Shown here: one piece after another, positions 34,148-42,348 of the stretch
Numbering within the stretch: position 1 is the stretch's first letter
How the letters are laid out: every line of letters begins with the position of its first letter
Origin: Sorangium cellulosum
Lineage (GTDB): Bacteria > Myxococcota_A > Polyangia > Polyangiales > Polyangiaceae
NCBI RefSeq assembly: GCF_004135735.1
Contig: NZ_CP012670.1
Coordinates: 6,340,501-6,404,500 of the forward strand
DNA: 64,000 bases
Direction: 5' to 3'
Made by a program: the position numbers and the translations under genes
Notes under the pieces: model-generated
Databases searched by the model: none
What the model saw: only the letters and a program-made list of their open reading frames with translations
Told to the model about the DNA's origin: nothing

Positions 34148-34633
34148 GTGAGGGCAAGGCTGGTGGCCGGTCTCATGAGGACACGAGCGGACGCCGAGAG
34201 GGCGGTCGAGCGCGTGATGCGTTACGGGTTCAGGCGCGACATCATCAGCCTGGTCGCGAGCGACGCGGCGCCCGGCCAGGAGCTCGAGCGCGGGGGCGAG
34301 GCGCTGGGGTCGCTCGCGGCCGCGAGCGGGGCGGTCAGCACGACCGTCGTGATCGCCGGCCTCGGGCTCGTGGCGGCGGGGCCGCTCGCGGCCGCGCTCG
34401 CGGGCGCGGGCGACGCGCCCTGTGGGCTCGTCGGCGCGCTCGCCGGCGCGGGCGTCTCCGAGCACCGTGCGCGGGCCTACGAGGCGGGGCTGCGTGAGGG
34501 CGCGGTCCTCGTGGCCGTCCATGCCCACTCCGAGCGGGACGCGGAGATCCTGGCGCTGATCCTCGAGTATGCCGGCGCCGAGGACGTCCGGAGCGAGAGC
34601 GCTCCGAGGCGTCCTTACGACAGCTTCATTTAG
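34148..34633 (+). CDS. Gly-rich stress-type protein (YflT/general stress protein 17M-like)
   Basis: A 161-aa protein. GTG at 34148 is placed 6 nt after AAAGGAG; an in-frame ATG at 34109 is less well served. The N terminus LVAGLMRTRADAERAVERVMRYGFRRDIISLVASD is a ferredoxin-like strand-helix-strand found in small general stress proteins. A Gly/Ala hydrophobic stretch then gives one or two membrane-like helices. The end repeats the strand-helix pattern (EGAVLVAVHAHSERDAEIL). Family members are induced by stress; the mechanism is unknown. The 230 bp before it, after the kinase remnant, hold no gene. Confidence 0.65.
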   Translation: MRARLVAGLMRTRADAERAVERVMRYGFRRDIISLVASDAAPGQELERGGEALGSLAAASGAVSTTVVIAGLGLVAAGPLAAALAGAGDAPCGLVGALAGAGVSEHRARAYEAGLREGAVLVAVHAHSERDAEILALILEYAGAEDVRSESAPRRPYDSFI

Positions 34634-34831
34634 CTGGCCCGCGAGCGGCGAGCGCGGCCGTCGCGTGGCAAGTTGCCCCGTTGAGGCGCCCTGTCGCGTT
34701 CGCCGCCACGAGCGAGTTCAGGCGATCCCCGAGGCAGGTTCCTGGCATGGGCGATGCTCCAGATCTCGCGTGGGACGCGTGGAGCCGCAGGGCGAGCGGT
34801 CGGACGGCCGGAGCAGGCGTCAGGAGAGCGC

Positions 34832-36799
34832 ATGTCGAACAACATGACCCAGGAGCTCGAGCACACCCTCGGCGAATGCTTCGAGGCCGGCGCGATGATC
34901 GGGGACAAGTACCAGCTCCTGCGCAAGGCGGGAGAGGGGGCGATGGGATCCGTCTGGGTCGCCGCGAACACGGCGCTCGAGGCGAACGTGGCGATCAAGG
35001 TGCTGCGGCCCGAGATGCGCTCTCCTCCCATCGCGGAGCGCCTCCTGCGCGAGGCGCGCGCCGCGGCGAAGCTCAGCCATCCCGGGATCGTGCGCGTCTT
35101 CGATCTCGGCAAGACCGAGTGCGGGACGCCGTACATCGTGATGGAGCTCCTGGAGGGCGAGGCGCTGCGGGATCTGCTCTGCCGGGAACAGCGGCTGACG
35201 CCCGAGGCGGCGGTCGCGATCCTGCTGCCCGTCGCGAGCGCCATGCACGCGGCCCACGAGCGGGGCATCGTCCACCGGGATCTCAAGCCGGACAACGTGA
35301 TGCTCACGGACCAGGGCGGCGGGCGGCTTCAGACGAAGGTGGTCGATTTCGGGATCGCGAAGGTCACGTGGACCGAGCCGGAGTCCGGCGCGACGGGCGC
35401 GGCGGTGATCGGGACGCCGCAGTACATGCCGCCCGAGCAGGCGATGGGGCAGGGGCGCATCGATCACCGCGCGGACATCTGGGCGCTCTGCACGATGCTC
35501 TACGAGGCGATCGCGGGCGAGACGCCGTACGCCGACGAGAAGGGGTTCGGGACGCTGCGCGCGATCGTGCAGGATCCGGTGCCGTCGCTGGTCGAGCGGC
35601 GCCACACGGATCCGGCGCTGTGGGCGATCATCGAGCGGGGGCTGCGCAAGGCGCCCGCGGAGCGCTGGGCGAGCATGCGAGAGCTCGGCGTCGCGCTCGC
35701 GACGTGGCTCGCCGCCCGCGGCGTGTCGGAGGACGTGTGCGGGGCGTCGCTCCGCGCGCAATGGCTGGACGAGCGGAGCAGCCAGATGCCGGCGCCCTCG
35801 CCGCGGCCGTCGGTGAGCCCGGTGCCGACGCTGCACTCGCGCCGCGCCGACGATCCCCTGGAGCGGCCGCCGCGCGCGTCGGCGCGCCCGGCGGCGCCGG
35901 AGGCGGCGGCGCGCCGGGCGGCGCCGGAGGCGGCGGCGCGCAAGGCCATCGAGGAGAGCGGCGAGCGCGCGTGGAGCGAGGCCACGGTGAGCCTGCGCGA
36001 GGCGGCGGCGCCGCCGCTGCGGCCCACGTTGCGGGAGCGCTATCCGCTCCGCGGGGTGGCGGCGGCGGGGCTCGTGCTGCTGGCGGGGGTGGCGACGTGG
36101 AAGATGGCGCTCTCCGGTTTCGGTCTCGAAGCCGAGCGGACGCTCGCGGCTCCGGCCGCGCCCGCGCCGCCCGTGGACGAGGACGAGGCGGCGCCTCCCG
36201 CACGGCCGGTGGCCGCGCCGAGCTCCGTGACAGCCCGCATGGCGAGCGGGTTCGTCGCACCGCCGGTGATCGCACCCGCCGCGCCCCCCGTTGCGCGCAC
36301 CGGGAGCGCCGCTCCCGCGGCGCCGCCGGCGTCGCTGGCGCCGGCGGCACCGCTGACGCGGGCGGCGTCGCCGGCACGGGCGGCGTCGCCGGCACCGGCA
36401 GCCCCGGCGATGCCGAGGACGGCGGACCGGCTGGCCGCGCCGGCGCCGAGCGCGCCGCCGGGGCTGCCCGCGGCCAGCGCGGGCCTCGCGGCCGACGCGG
36501 GCGCGGACGCCGCGGCGCCGCGGCTCCCGGTGCAACCGGCCCCGGACGGCTCGCTGCGCGAGCCTGGCAGCGCGCCTTGCCCCGACGGTGGGCAGGCGGG
36601 CGGGGCTGCGGCCTGTCCGCCCCGGGAGACCCGGGAGGGAGCTCGGGACGACGCCTCGACGGGCGGGGTGGTCGACGACCGGGACGACGCCGGGGCGGCC
36701 CCGGAGGACCCCGAGGCGCACGGCCCGCCTGCCGACGAGGCGCCGGTCGTGGACGCCGGGCCGGCGGAGCAAGCGCCGGGCCCTCAGGCGATACCGTAG
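34832..36799 (+). CDS. Membrane-anchored Ser/Thr protein kinase
   Basis: A 655-aa PknB-type kinase with its ATG after CAGGAG. The Gly loop is GEGAMGSVW, followed by VAIKVL with the ATP Lys, the HRDLKPDN catalytic loop (Asp about 150), the DFGIAK magnesium loop, and GTPQYMPPEQ in place of APE. A linker of about 110 residues with AAPEAAARRA-type repeats precedes a single membrane helix (about 408-425, VAAAGLVLLAGVATW). The roughly 230-residue extracytoplasmic part is Ala/Pro-rich and low in complexity, with no PASTA or sensory domain recognised. Hybrid systems of this kind are abundant in myxobacteria. Substrates cannot be deduced. Confidence 0.88.
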   Translation: MSNNMTQELEHTLGECFEAGAMIGDKYQLLRKAGEGAMGSVWVAANTALEANVAIKVLRPEMRSPPIAERLLREARAAAKLSHPGIVRVFDLGKTECGTPYIVMELLEGEALRDLLCREQRLTPEAAVAILLPVASAMHAAHERGIVHRDLKPDNVMLTDQGGGRLQTKVVDFGIAKVTWTEPESGATGAAVIGTPQYMPPEQAMGQGRIDHRADIWALCTMLYEAIAGETPYADEKGFGTLRAIVQDPVPSLVERRHTDPALWAIIERGLRKAPAERWASMRELGVALATWLAARGVSEDVCGASLRAQWLDERSSQMPAPSPRPSVSPVPTLHSRRADDPLERPPRASARPAAPEAAARRAAPEAAARKAIEESGERAWSEATVSLREAAAPPLRPTLRERYPLRGVAAAGLVLLAGVATWKMALSGFGLEAERTLAAPAAPAPPVDEDEAAPPARPVAAPSSVTARMASGFVAPPVIAPAAPPVARTGSAAPAAPPASLAPAAPLTRAASPARAASPAPAAPAMPRTADRLAAPAPSAPPGLPAASAGLAADAGADAAAPRLPVQPAPDGSLREPGSAPCPDGGQAGGAAACPPRETREGARDDASTGGVVDDRDDAGAAPEDPEAHGPPADEAPVVDAGPAEQAPGPQAIP

Positions 36800-36804
36800 C
36801 CGTC

Positions 36805-36826
36805 CAGGGCGACGAAGGTCGCCCTG
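36805..36826. terminator. Hairpin in the convergent gap, probable bidirectional terminator
   Basis: CAGGGCGAC-GAAG-GTCGCCCTG is a perfect 9-bp stem with a tetraloop, six bases after the kinase stop. The opposing gene's stop is at 36858. There is no U-tract on either strand, so it may be a 3'-end stabiliser rather than a classic intrinsic terminator. Confidence 0.6.
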
Positions 36827-36857
36827 CCGTCTCGGTCTCTTCGCGCCGATCGCTCCG

Positions 36858-37214
36858 TCAGCGGTAGCCGCGGAGGCACGCGAGCAGGCTCGGCGTGGGC
36901 TCCCAGCGGCACTGGCCCAGGACGTCGCGCGAGCAGATGCCATAGGACTGGTAGCAGGCGTGGAATTCGCTCCACTCGCAGGTCGTCATGACCGGCCGAT
37001 CCGAGCAGACCTGCCCTCCGCAGCCTGTCACCATGCAGCCGCCGGTCGCGATGGCCGCGGCGCTGCTCTCGCCCACGTCCTCGCGGCCAGTCTCCGCCGC
37101 GTCCGCGTCCGCGCCGGCTGGTCCGGGATCGCAGCCGGCCATCGCGGCGAGCAGGGCGACGGAGGCGGCCGCGCGACAGGCGCTCTTCCAGTGCTGCGTG
37201 ATTCGACGTTTCAT
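36858..37214 (-). CDS. Eight-cysteine-cluster lipoprotein
   Basis: A 118-aa protein. The ATG at 37214 follows a GGGGGGAA stretch. Signal peptide SVALLAAMAGCDPG has lipobox MAGC. The mature end matches the eight-cysteine-cluster domain of myxobacteria: GGCMVTGCGGQVCSD, TTCEWSEFHACYQ, GICSRDVLGQC and LLACL, exactly eight Cys after the lipid Cys. It is likely a small disulphide-locked outer-membrane lipoprotein; the function of the family is unknown. An earlier in-frame start is possible but would precede the signal peptide. Confidence 0.8.
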   Translation of the reverse strand: MKRRITQHWKSACRAAASVALLAAMAGCDPGPAGADADAAETGREDVGESSAAAIATGGCMVTGCGGQVCSDRPVMTTCEWSEFHACYQSYGICSRDVLGQCRWEPTPSLLACLRGYR

Positions 37215-37801
37215 CCTCGTTCCCCCCTCGTGATGTCGCGTTCCCCCGCGAGATGCCGGGCCGAGGTCCAGCCCCCTCATGCCTGGTCTGGGGCCGGAGG
37301 CGTCTCGCGCCAAGCGGGGCGCGCCGCGGGGCGCACGGAGAGCAGGATCGACGAGCGCCACGACGCGCTCACGCGCCATCGGGCCTCGCATGTCAACATC
37401 CGGTTGACACCGTGGACAACCCCACGTGACGGCGGCGATCGCGCCTCTCGGCCGGCGAGGGCGGAAGACGGCTCATCGGCGGAAAAATGCAACAGAGGCG
37501 CGCGATTCGGGCCACCGCGCCGGCGGCGCCCGGTGGCCCGAGCGTTGCTGATACGCTCGCGTGACCGTCGCGCGGCGAAGCGCCGCGCCGGCCCCACGCG
37601 CCCGGGGGGTCGAGCGCGGTGTCCGCACGGGGACGACCCGAGCCGTCAGGGCGGAGCGTCCTCTCGAGCGCACCGTTGGACAAGCTCGATGGGCCGACCA
37701 TCACGGCCGTGACCAGCGCCGGTCACCGGCGCGATGGCCATCATCCAAGTCGCGCGGCACACCATCAACCCGCTTGATCCTTACTGCTCTCTGGAGAGTA
37801 C
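37215..37801. other. Divergent gap with no recognised gene
   Basis: 587 bp between the eight-Cys lipoprotein and the pectate-lyase-like gene. It contains their promoters, which I cannot identify, and a CTCTCTGGAGAG dyad that supplies the ribosome site of the downstream gene. Frames on both strands are short Arg/Ala shadows without ribosome sites. Confidence 0.45.
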
Positions 37802-39526
37802 ATGCAACACCGGCCCCGCTTCACGCGCACCATGCCTCTGGGCGCGCTCTCTCTCGCGGCCTTGATGGCCGCTCTCTCCTCCTGCGGTGACGACACCCCC
37901 GGCTCAACCGCCGGTGGCTCCTCGTCCAGCGGATCCGGCGGCGGATCCAGCGCAACCGGCGGCGGATCCAGCGGATCCGGCGGCAGTTCCAGCGCATCCG
38001 GCGGCGGATCCAGCGCAACCAGCGGCGGATCCGGTCCCTCGCCCAGCACCTCCAGCGCCTCGTCTGGCGGCGGGAGCTCATCCTCCGGCGGCTCCGGCGA
38101 TCCCGGAGCTTCCGGGGACTGTATCGACCTGGTGACCAACCCGGAGATCAACTGGCGCGAGTCGTCGTTGCAGAGCGATCAGGAGATTGTGCAGTGCCTG
38201 GCCGAGACCCTGGGGCGGCCGGTGGGTTACGGGGAGAGAGCCCTGGGCGGCTTCGATCCCGACGGCAACAGCCGCCTGACGGTGATCACCACCCGCTCCA
38301 ACGTCTCGGTGGAGCAACAGATCTACGACGCCGTCACCGGTGACGAGCACAACTGGGTGGTCTTCGACAAGGACGATTTCAGGAGCGATCACGACATCGC
38401 CATGTACCGCCTGAAATGCAGCGAGCCCGCGGTCCTGGCCAAGCTGGGCGCCACCGAGCGGCAGTGCGTCGATTACCAGGAGTGGTGCGACGCCAAGGGC
38501 GTGCCGGCGGCCGACTGCGAATACGAGTTCTTCAACGTCGCCATGAACGACGCCGACCTGCCCGTTCGCAACGTGGTGATCGGCTCCAACACCACCATCG
38601 ACGGCCGCATGAGCCGCGCGATCTTCCGCTTCAGCGGCTTCGCCATAGGCCGCGACAGCACCGGCACGCCGACCCAGACCTCCGAGAGCGTGATCCTCAC
38701 GCACCTGAGCTTCAAGGGGGCCGGGCACGTGGAGGACCACGGCCTGGATCCGGACATGATCCGCTCCACCGGCGCGTCCCACGACATCTGGATTCACAAG
38801 AACAGCTTCAGCTTCACCGGGGACTCCGCCTTCGACGTGAAGGTCGGCGCCCACGACATCACCATGTCGTTCAACCGCGTCCTCGACGTGAAGCGGGCCA
38901 CCCTGCATGGATCCAGCGACAGCCACACCATCGACACGCAGATCACCACCACCATGCACCACAACGCGTTCGTCACGAGCGGGTCGTTCTACGACGAGGG
39001 CCGCGGCACGGCGCGGAGGGTGCCCTTGTTGCGCCACGGCTCCTCGCACATGTTCAACAATGTGTTCGTGAACTATTACAAGGACTTTGCCAGCGTGCGG
39101 ATGGGCGGCACCTTGCTGTTCGAAGACAATGTCTTCCTGGGCGGGCCCCCGATCCAGCGCGAGAAGAGCGACCCGGGCGCCGCCTTCGACGAGTGGGTGA
39201 CGCGCCGGCTCTCCGGCAACGTGGTGGACGACGGCAGCTTCACCACCACCGGCTCTTTCGCCTGGTTCTCCGACGACGCGTGCGTCATCGACCCGACCTA
39301 CAAGGCCGCGGTCCTGGCCGGCGGCGGCGCGGCGCGGGATCTCTCCCAGGATTACTCGGAGGCGTCGCGCGCGCGGATCGGCATGCACGAGCTCGGCGCC
39401 GGCCAGGACCTCGTGGACTACGTCAACGCGACGGCGGGCAAAGATGGCGCCGTGCCGTTCAACTCGCCGCTCTCCGAGGGGCGCGACGCCATCCTCGGGC
39501 TGCCGCGCGAAGCCTGCGTTCGTTAG
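37802..39526 (+). CDS. Secreted pectate-lyase-like polysaccharide lyase, lipoprotein
   Basis: A 574-aa protein. The ATG at 37802 follows GGAGAG. Signal peptide LSLAALMAALSSC has a lipobox, followed by a linker of about 75 residues of Gly/Ser/Ala repeats (GGGSSATGGGSSGS type). The catalytic region is a right-handed beta-helix of PL1 type: NTTIDGR, DPDMIRSTGASHDIWIHKNS, FDVKVGAHDITMSFN, TTMHHNAFVTSG, then R-x-P-x-x-R-x-G (Arg406, Pro408, Arg411) followed by HMFNNVF, the catalytic Arg motif. PL1 enzymes cleave polygalacturonate by beta-elimination using calcium. AT content is slightly higher than in neighbours, which fits acquisition by transfer but does not prove it. Confidence 0.82.
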   Translation: MQHRPRFTRTMPLGALSLAALMAALSSCGDDTPGSTAGGSSSSGSGGGSSATGGGSSGSGGSSSASGGGSSATSGGSGPSPSTSSASSGGGSSSSGGSGDPGASGDCIDLVTNPEINWRESSLQSDQEIVQCLAETLGRPVGYGERALGGFDPDGNSRLTVITTRSNVSVEQQIYDAVTGDEHNWVVFDKDDFRSDHDIAMYRLKCSEPAVLAKLGATERQCVDYQEWCDAKGVPAADCEYEFFNVAMNDADLPVRNVVIGSNTTIDGRMSRAIFRFSGFAIGRDSTGTPTQTSESVILTHLSFKGAGHVEDHGLDPDMIRSTGASHDIWIHKNSFSFTGDSAFDVKVGAHDITMSFNRVLDVKRATLHGSSDSHTIDTQITTTMHHNAFVTSGSFYDEGRGTARRVPLLRHGSSHMFNNVFVNYYKDFASVRMGGTLLFEDNVFLGGPPIQREKSDPGAAFDEWVTRRLSGNVVDDGSFTTTGSFAWFSDDACVIDPTYKAAVLAGGGAARDLSQDYSEASRARIGMHELGAGQDLVDYVNATAGKDGAVPFNSPLSEGRDAILGLPREACVR

Positions 39527-39574
39527 ACCAGGGCGACAAACGGGTTGAAACCACCTGAAAAGCGCAGAAACTCG

Positions 39575-39623
39575 AACCGCCAAGACGCCAAGGAGAGAAT
39601 CAATTCTTGGCGTCTTGGCGGTT
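39575..39623. repeat. 18-bp inverted repeat of the AACCGCCAAGACGCCAAG type
   Basis: AACCGCCAAGACGCCAAG at 39575-39592 and its exact complement at 39606-39623, with a 13-bp AT-rich loop. It lies 48 bp after the pectate lyase stop, so the transcript would end in a stable hairpin. A diverged relative is found at 56286-56400, suggesting a dispersed REP-like family. Confidence 0.85.
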
Positions 39624-39653
39624 GAGCTCTCGCTTGTTCAACGCGATCGGTGC

Positions 39654-39760
39654 TCTAGTACGTTGTCACCGAAGCTCGTCCCGGGGTCGTCGCGGAGGGG
39701 CCGGAGCGCAGGCCCCGCGAGCGACGACCCCGGGACGAGCTTCGGTGACAACGTACTAGA
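39654..39760. repeat. 107-bp near-perfect palindrome with 40-bp arms
   Basis: Left arm 39654-39693 (TCTAGTACGTTGTCACCGAA onward) and right arm 39721-39760 are exact complements. Inside, GGGGCC at 39697 and GGCCCC at 39711 extend the stem around a short loop. The palindrome looks like a non-autonomous mobile element or the tip-to-tip fusion of two element ends. The right arm contains the TAG stop codon of the opposing PLD-like remnant, so insertion probably set that gene's present 3' end. Confidence 0.92.
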
Positions 39761-40244
39761 CCCCGAGGACCTGCAACAACCCGCCGTCGCGGTCGCGGAG
39801 CTCGCCGCGCCGGCGGATGCCCGCGTGGCGGGGCTCGAGGAGGTCCAGGCTCACGCTCCACAGCGCGCTCCTCACCCGCTCGATCACCCCCTGCCTGGGC
39901 AGGTCGTCGAGGCGCACGGCCGCGCTCCGCTCCATGTCCCGCTCGAACAGCAGGGCGGCGTCCCTCACGAAGGCGGGCTGCTTGACGATGAGGTTCGCCT
40001 CGCTCACGCACCGCAGGCTCGTCGGGTCCCGAGCCCTCATGTCCTCGAAGAACGATCCCGGCGTCGCGTGGCTCCCGAGCGCGTCATAGAGGAGCCGCAC
40101 GTCGACGCCGCGCCTCACCGCGCCGGCGAAGGCGTCGGCGAAGCGATGACCCATGAGGTCGTTCCGGTAGATGTACGTGGATATCCAGATCCGCTCCCGG
40201 GCGCGGGCGATGTCGTCGAAGAGCGATTCGAGCACCGTCGCCAT
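39756..40244 (-). pseudogene. Phospholipase-D/cardiolipin-synthase-like gene with catalytic core deleted
   Basis: A frame of 162 residues. It begins LFDDIARARERIWISTYIYR, then NDLMGHRFADAFAGAVRRGV and DVRLLYDALG, the first part of a PLD domain. It passes after FFEDMRARDP directly to AFVRDAALLFERDMERSAAV and ALWSVSLDLLEPRHAGI, the C-terminal end of a cardiolipin-synthase-like protein. Both HxKxxxxD motifs are absent, so an internal deletion removed the active site. The stop lies inside the palindromic element. No ribosome site is evident. I regard it as a non-functional remnant. Confidence 0.68.
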
Positions 40245-40695
40245 CCCCGGCAGGAGCCGCGTCGCGTGGCGCGCGCGCGCCGTCCGCCGCCGCGTGGCCA
40301 GGCCTCGAGATCGCCCTGGAGGCTGGGAAGGTCGGCACCGAGCAGGTCATGTCGAGTCCATGAGCGCGCCGAGCGGCTGCAGCTCGATTGCCGCAGGGGC
40401 TCACGCGCCCTGATCCCCTGCGGCGAAGCAGCCCTCATGCCACGTGACGCCATGGCGCGATCGCGCGGCGCCGGTCGCCGAGGGCGATTCGCGACGTGGC
40501 AGACCGCCACGCCTGGCAGCGGCGCCACAGCGCGCCTGGTCGGTGAGATGCACAAGAACGGGCTGGAGCACCTCTCCCAGGTGCGCTGGGCCATCCCCCA
40601 GACGGACGGTGTTCTCACCCTCCTCCCGGAGGGGGGCCAGGGCCTGCCCGTGTCCGGGGGCGGGGACCGGGACGCGGGGCTCGTCTGAGCGCCGG
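40245..40695. other. Gap of about 450 bp with no recognised gene
   Basis: Lies between the PLD remnant and the stop of the DUF2330 gene, both on the minus strand. Overlapping shadow frames exist on both strands, but none has a ribosome site, conserved motif or typical codon pattern. It may contain the original 5' end of the PLD gene in decayed form. Confidence 0.4.
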
Positions 40696-42180
40696 TCAGA
40701 CCGGGCGGGAGGCGAGGCGGCGCGCGCCGCGGCGGGCGAAGAGGGCCGCGAGGGCGAGGCCGCCGAGCGCCCCGCCGACGGCCGCGCCCCGCCGCCGCGC
40801 CCGCGAGGCGCTGTCGCCGTCGAGGAGCGGGGTCGCCGCGCCGCAGAGCGCCTCGGCGTGGACGCTCACGCGGGCGCGCAGCCAGTTGTCGACCGGGGCC
40901 TGCTGCGGCGCGGGGCCCAGGACGAGGTCCGTGTCGAGCGCGGCGCGCGGCAGGTTCGCCTCGAGGCGCGTGAGCCAGACGTCCTTCGGGTGCAGGCCGA
41001 TCATCGCGACCGCGAGGTCGTCGAGCGGCCCGCACGCGAGCGCGCGCGCGTCGATGTCCGTGGCGGCGACCTCGCCGCAGCCCGGATCCGACAGCGGGGC
41101 GCCCGCGGGGCACGGGTTCGCCACGACGCGGCCGTCCGCCGCGAGCCCGGCGAGGCGCGCGGCGCACGCGGCGTCCTCGGTCTCGCCGTTCGCGAGCCCT
41201 TGCTGGACGAACGCCGCGGCGATCGTGTCGACCGGGGTCGTCGAGCCGCTCGTGGTGTACTGCACGCCGAACGGCGCCGCGGAGCTCGACACGGGCGAGA
41301 GCAGGGAGCCGCGCTGCGCGTAGGGGGTGAGGAACGCGCGGCCGCCGTCGGCCGCGGCGAGCGCCTTCTCGCGGAGCACGCCGTAGTTCGAGTCCTGCGA
41401 GGCGAAGTCCCACGCGAGCAGGTCGTGCGGGACGCTCGCGGCCGCGAACCCGTCGGGGGCGAGGCGCGCCTCGCTGATGGTGAACAGGGTGATCGCGACG
41501 CTCGCGCCCGTCCCGGCGGCGACCATCCGGAGCGGCAGCGTGGGGCTCGCGCCGGGCATGACGACGCGCACCGGCTTCATCTCCTTGACGTCCTTGCCCG
41601 GCTGGAGCTTGAGGGCGATGAAATCGAAGCCCTCGGCGACGTAGGCGTCGATGACCGGCTGCGTCGACGCGTCGACGCCGAAGCCGTTCGCGTCGAGCCA
41701 CGCGTTCAGCGCGCCGGGCGTGTCGGTCGCGAGCGTCGCGGTGTCGTACGGGCCGACGGTGCCGCGGTGGAGCACCGTGACCTGATCGCCCCGCGAGAAG
41801 CCTCCGGCCGAATCCGCGGAGCTGGCCATCGCGCCGCAGCCCACCCCGCCGCCCCCGCCGCACATGGAGCTCGGCGGGGTGATGCGCACCGACGTGGCCG
41901 CGTCGAGCGTCTCGAACCACGCGTCCGAGCCGACCTCCAGGGTGGCCCCCCGCTTGACCGGCAGCACCCAGGCGAACTCGCTCGGCTCGCCGGCGTACTG
42001 GATCTGGTCCCAGAGCACCGACTGGACGGGCGAGACGGAGAGCACCATGCGGTGCGCGTTGACGACGGTCGTCTCGGTGACCGGAGCGAAGCAGCCGCCG
42101 CACGCGAGCGCGTCGCGCGGCGACAGGAGCAACGCGGAAGGGGCCGAGAGCGCGAGCACCGCGAACAAGCGAAGTTTCAT
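40696..42180 (-). CDS. DUF2330 domain exported protein
   Basis: A 494-aa protein. The ATG at 42180 follows GGAGGA. Signal peptide RLFAVLALSAPSALLLSPRD ends ALA and is followed at once by CGGCFAPV. The DUF2330 pattern is clear: VVNAHRMVLSVSPVQSVLWD, FAWVLPVKRGATLEV, WFETLDAATSVRI, FDFIALKLQPG. The tail has a hydrophobic GGALGGLALAALFARRGARR segment, giving a C-terminal membrane anchor with a basic end. Proteins with this domain are common in myxobacteria and have no assigned activity; the two CGGC cysteines at the mature N terminus could bind metal. A Cys/Gly-rich loop MCGGGGGVGCGAM is unusual. Confidence 0.82.
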   Translation of the reverse strand: MKLRLFAVLALSAPSALLLSPRDALACGGCFAPVTETTVVNAHRMVLSVSPVQSVLWDQIQYAGEPSEFAWVLPVKRGATLEVGSDAWFETLDAATSVRITPPSSMCGGGGGVGCGAMASSADSAGGFSRGDQVTVLHRGTVGPYDTATLATDTPGALNAWLDANGFGVDASTQPVIDAYVAEGFDFIALKLQPGKDVKEMKPVRVVMPGASPTLPLRMVAAGTGASVAITLFTISEARLAPDGFAAASVPHDLLAWDFASQDSNYGVLREKALAAADGGRAFLTPYAQRGSLLSPVSSSAAPFGVQYTTSGSTTPVDTIAAAFVQQGLANGETEDAACAARLAGLAADGRVVANPCPAGAPLSDPGCGEVAATDIDARALACGPLDDLAVAMIGLHPKDVWLTRLEANLPRAALDTDLVLGPAPQQAPVDNWLRARVSVHAEALCGAATPLLDGDSASRARRRGAAVGGALGGLALAALFARRGARRLASRPV

Positions 42181-42348
42181 CGACGTCCTCCATGGGCGCG
42201 GGTCCGCGCGTGCGGACCCGGAGCGCGCGGACGGCGCGCAGCGCACCACGGCCAGGGTATCGAAGGCGGCGCGGGGCGGGTGGCCCGCGCACGATTGGGG
42301 CGGCGCGGCCGCGCGCCGCCCGCGGCCGCGCGCCGCCCGCGACCGCCG

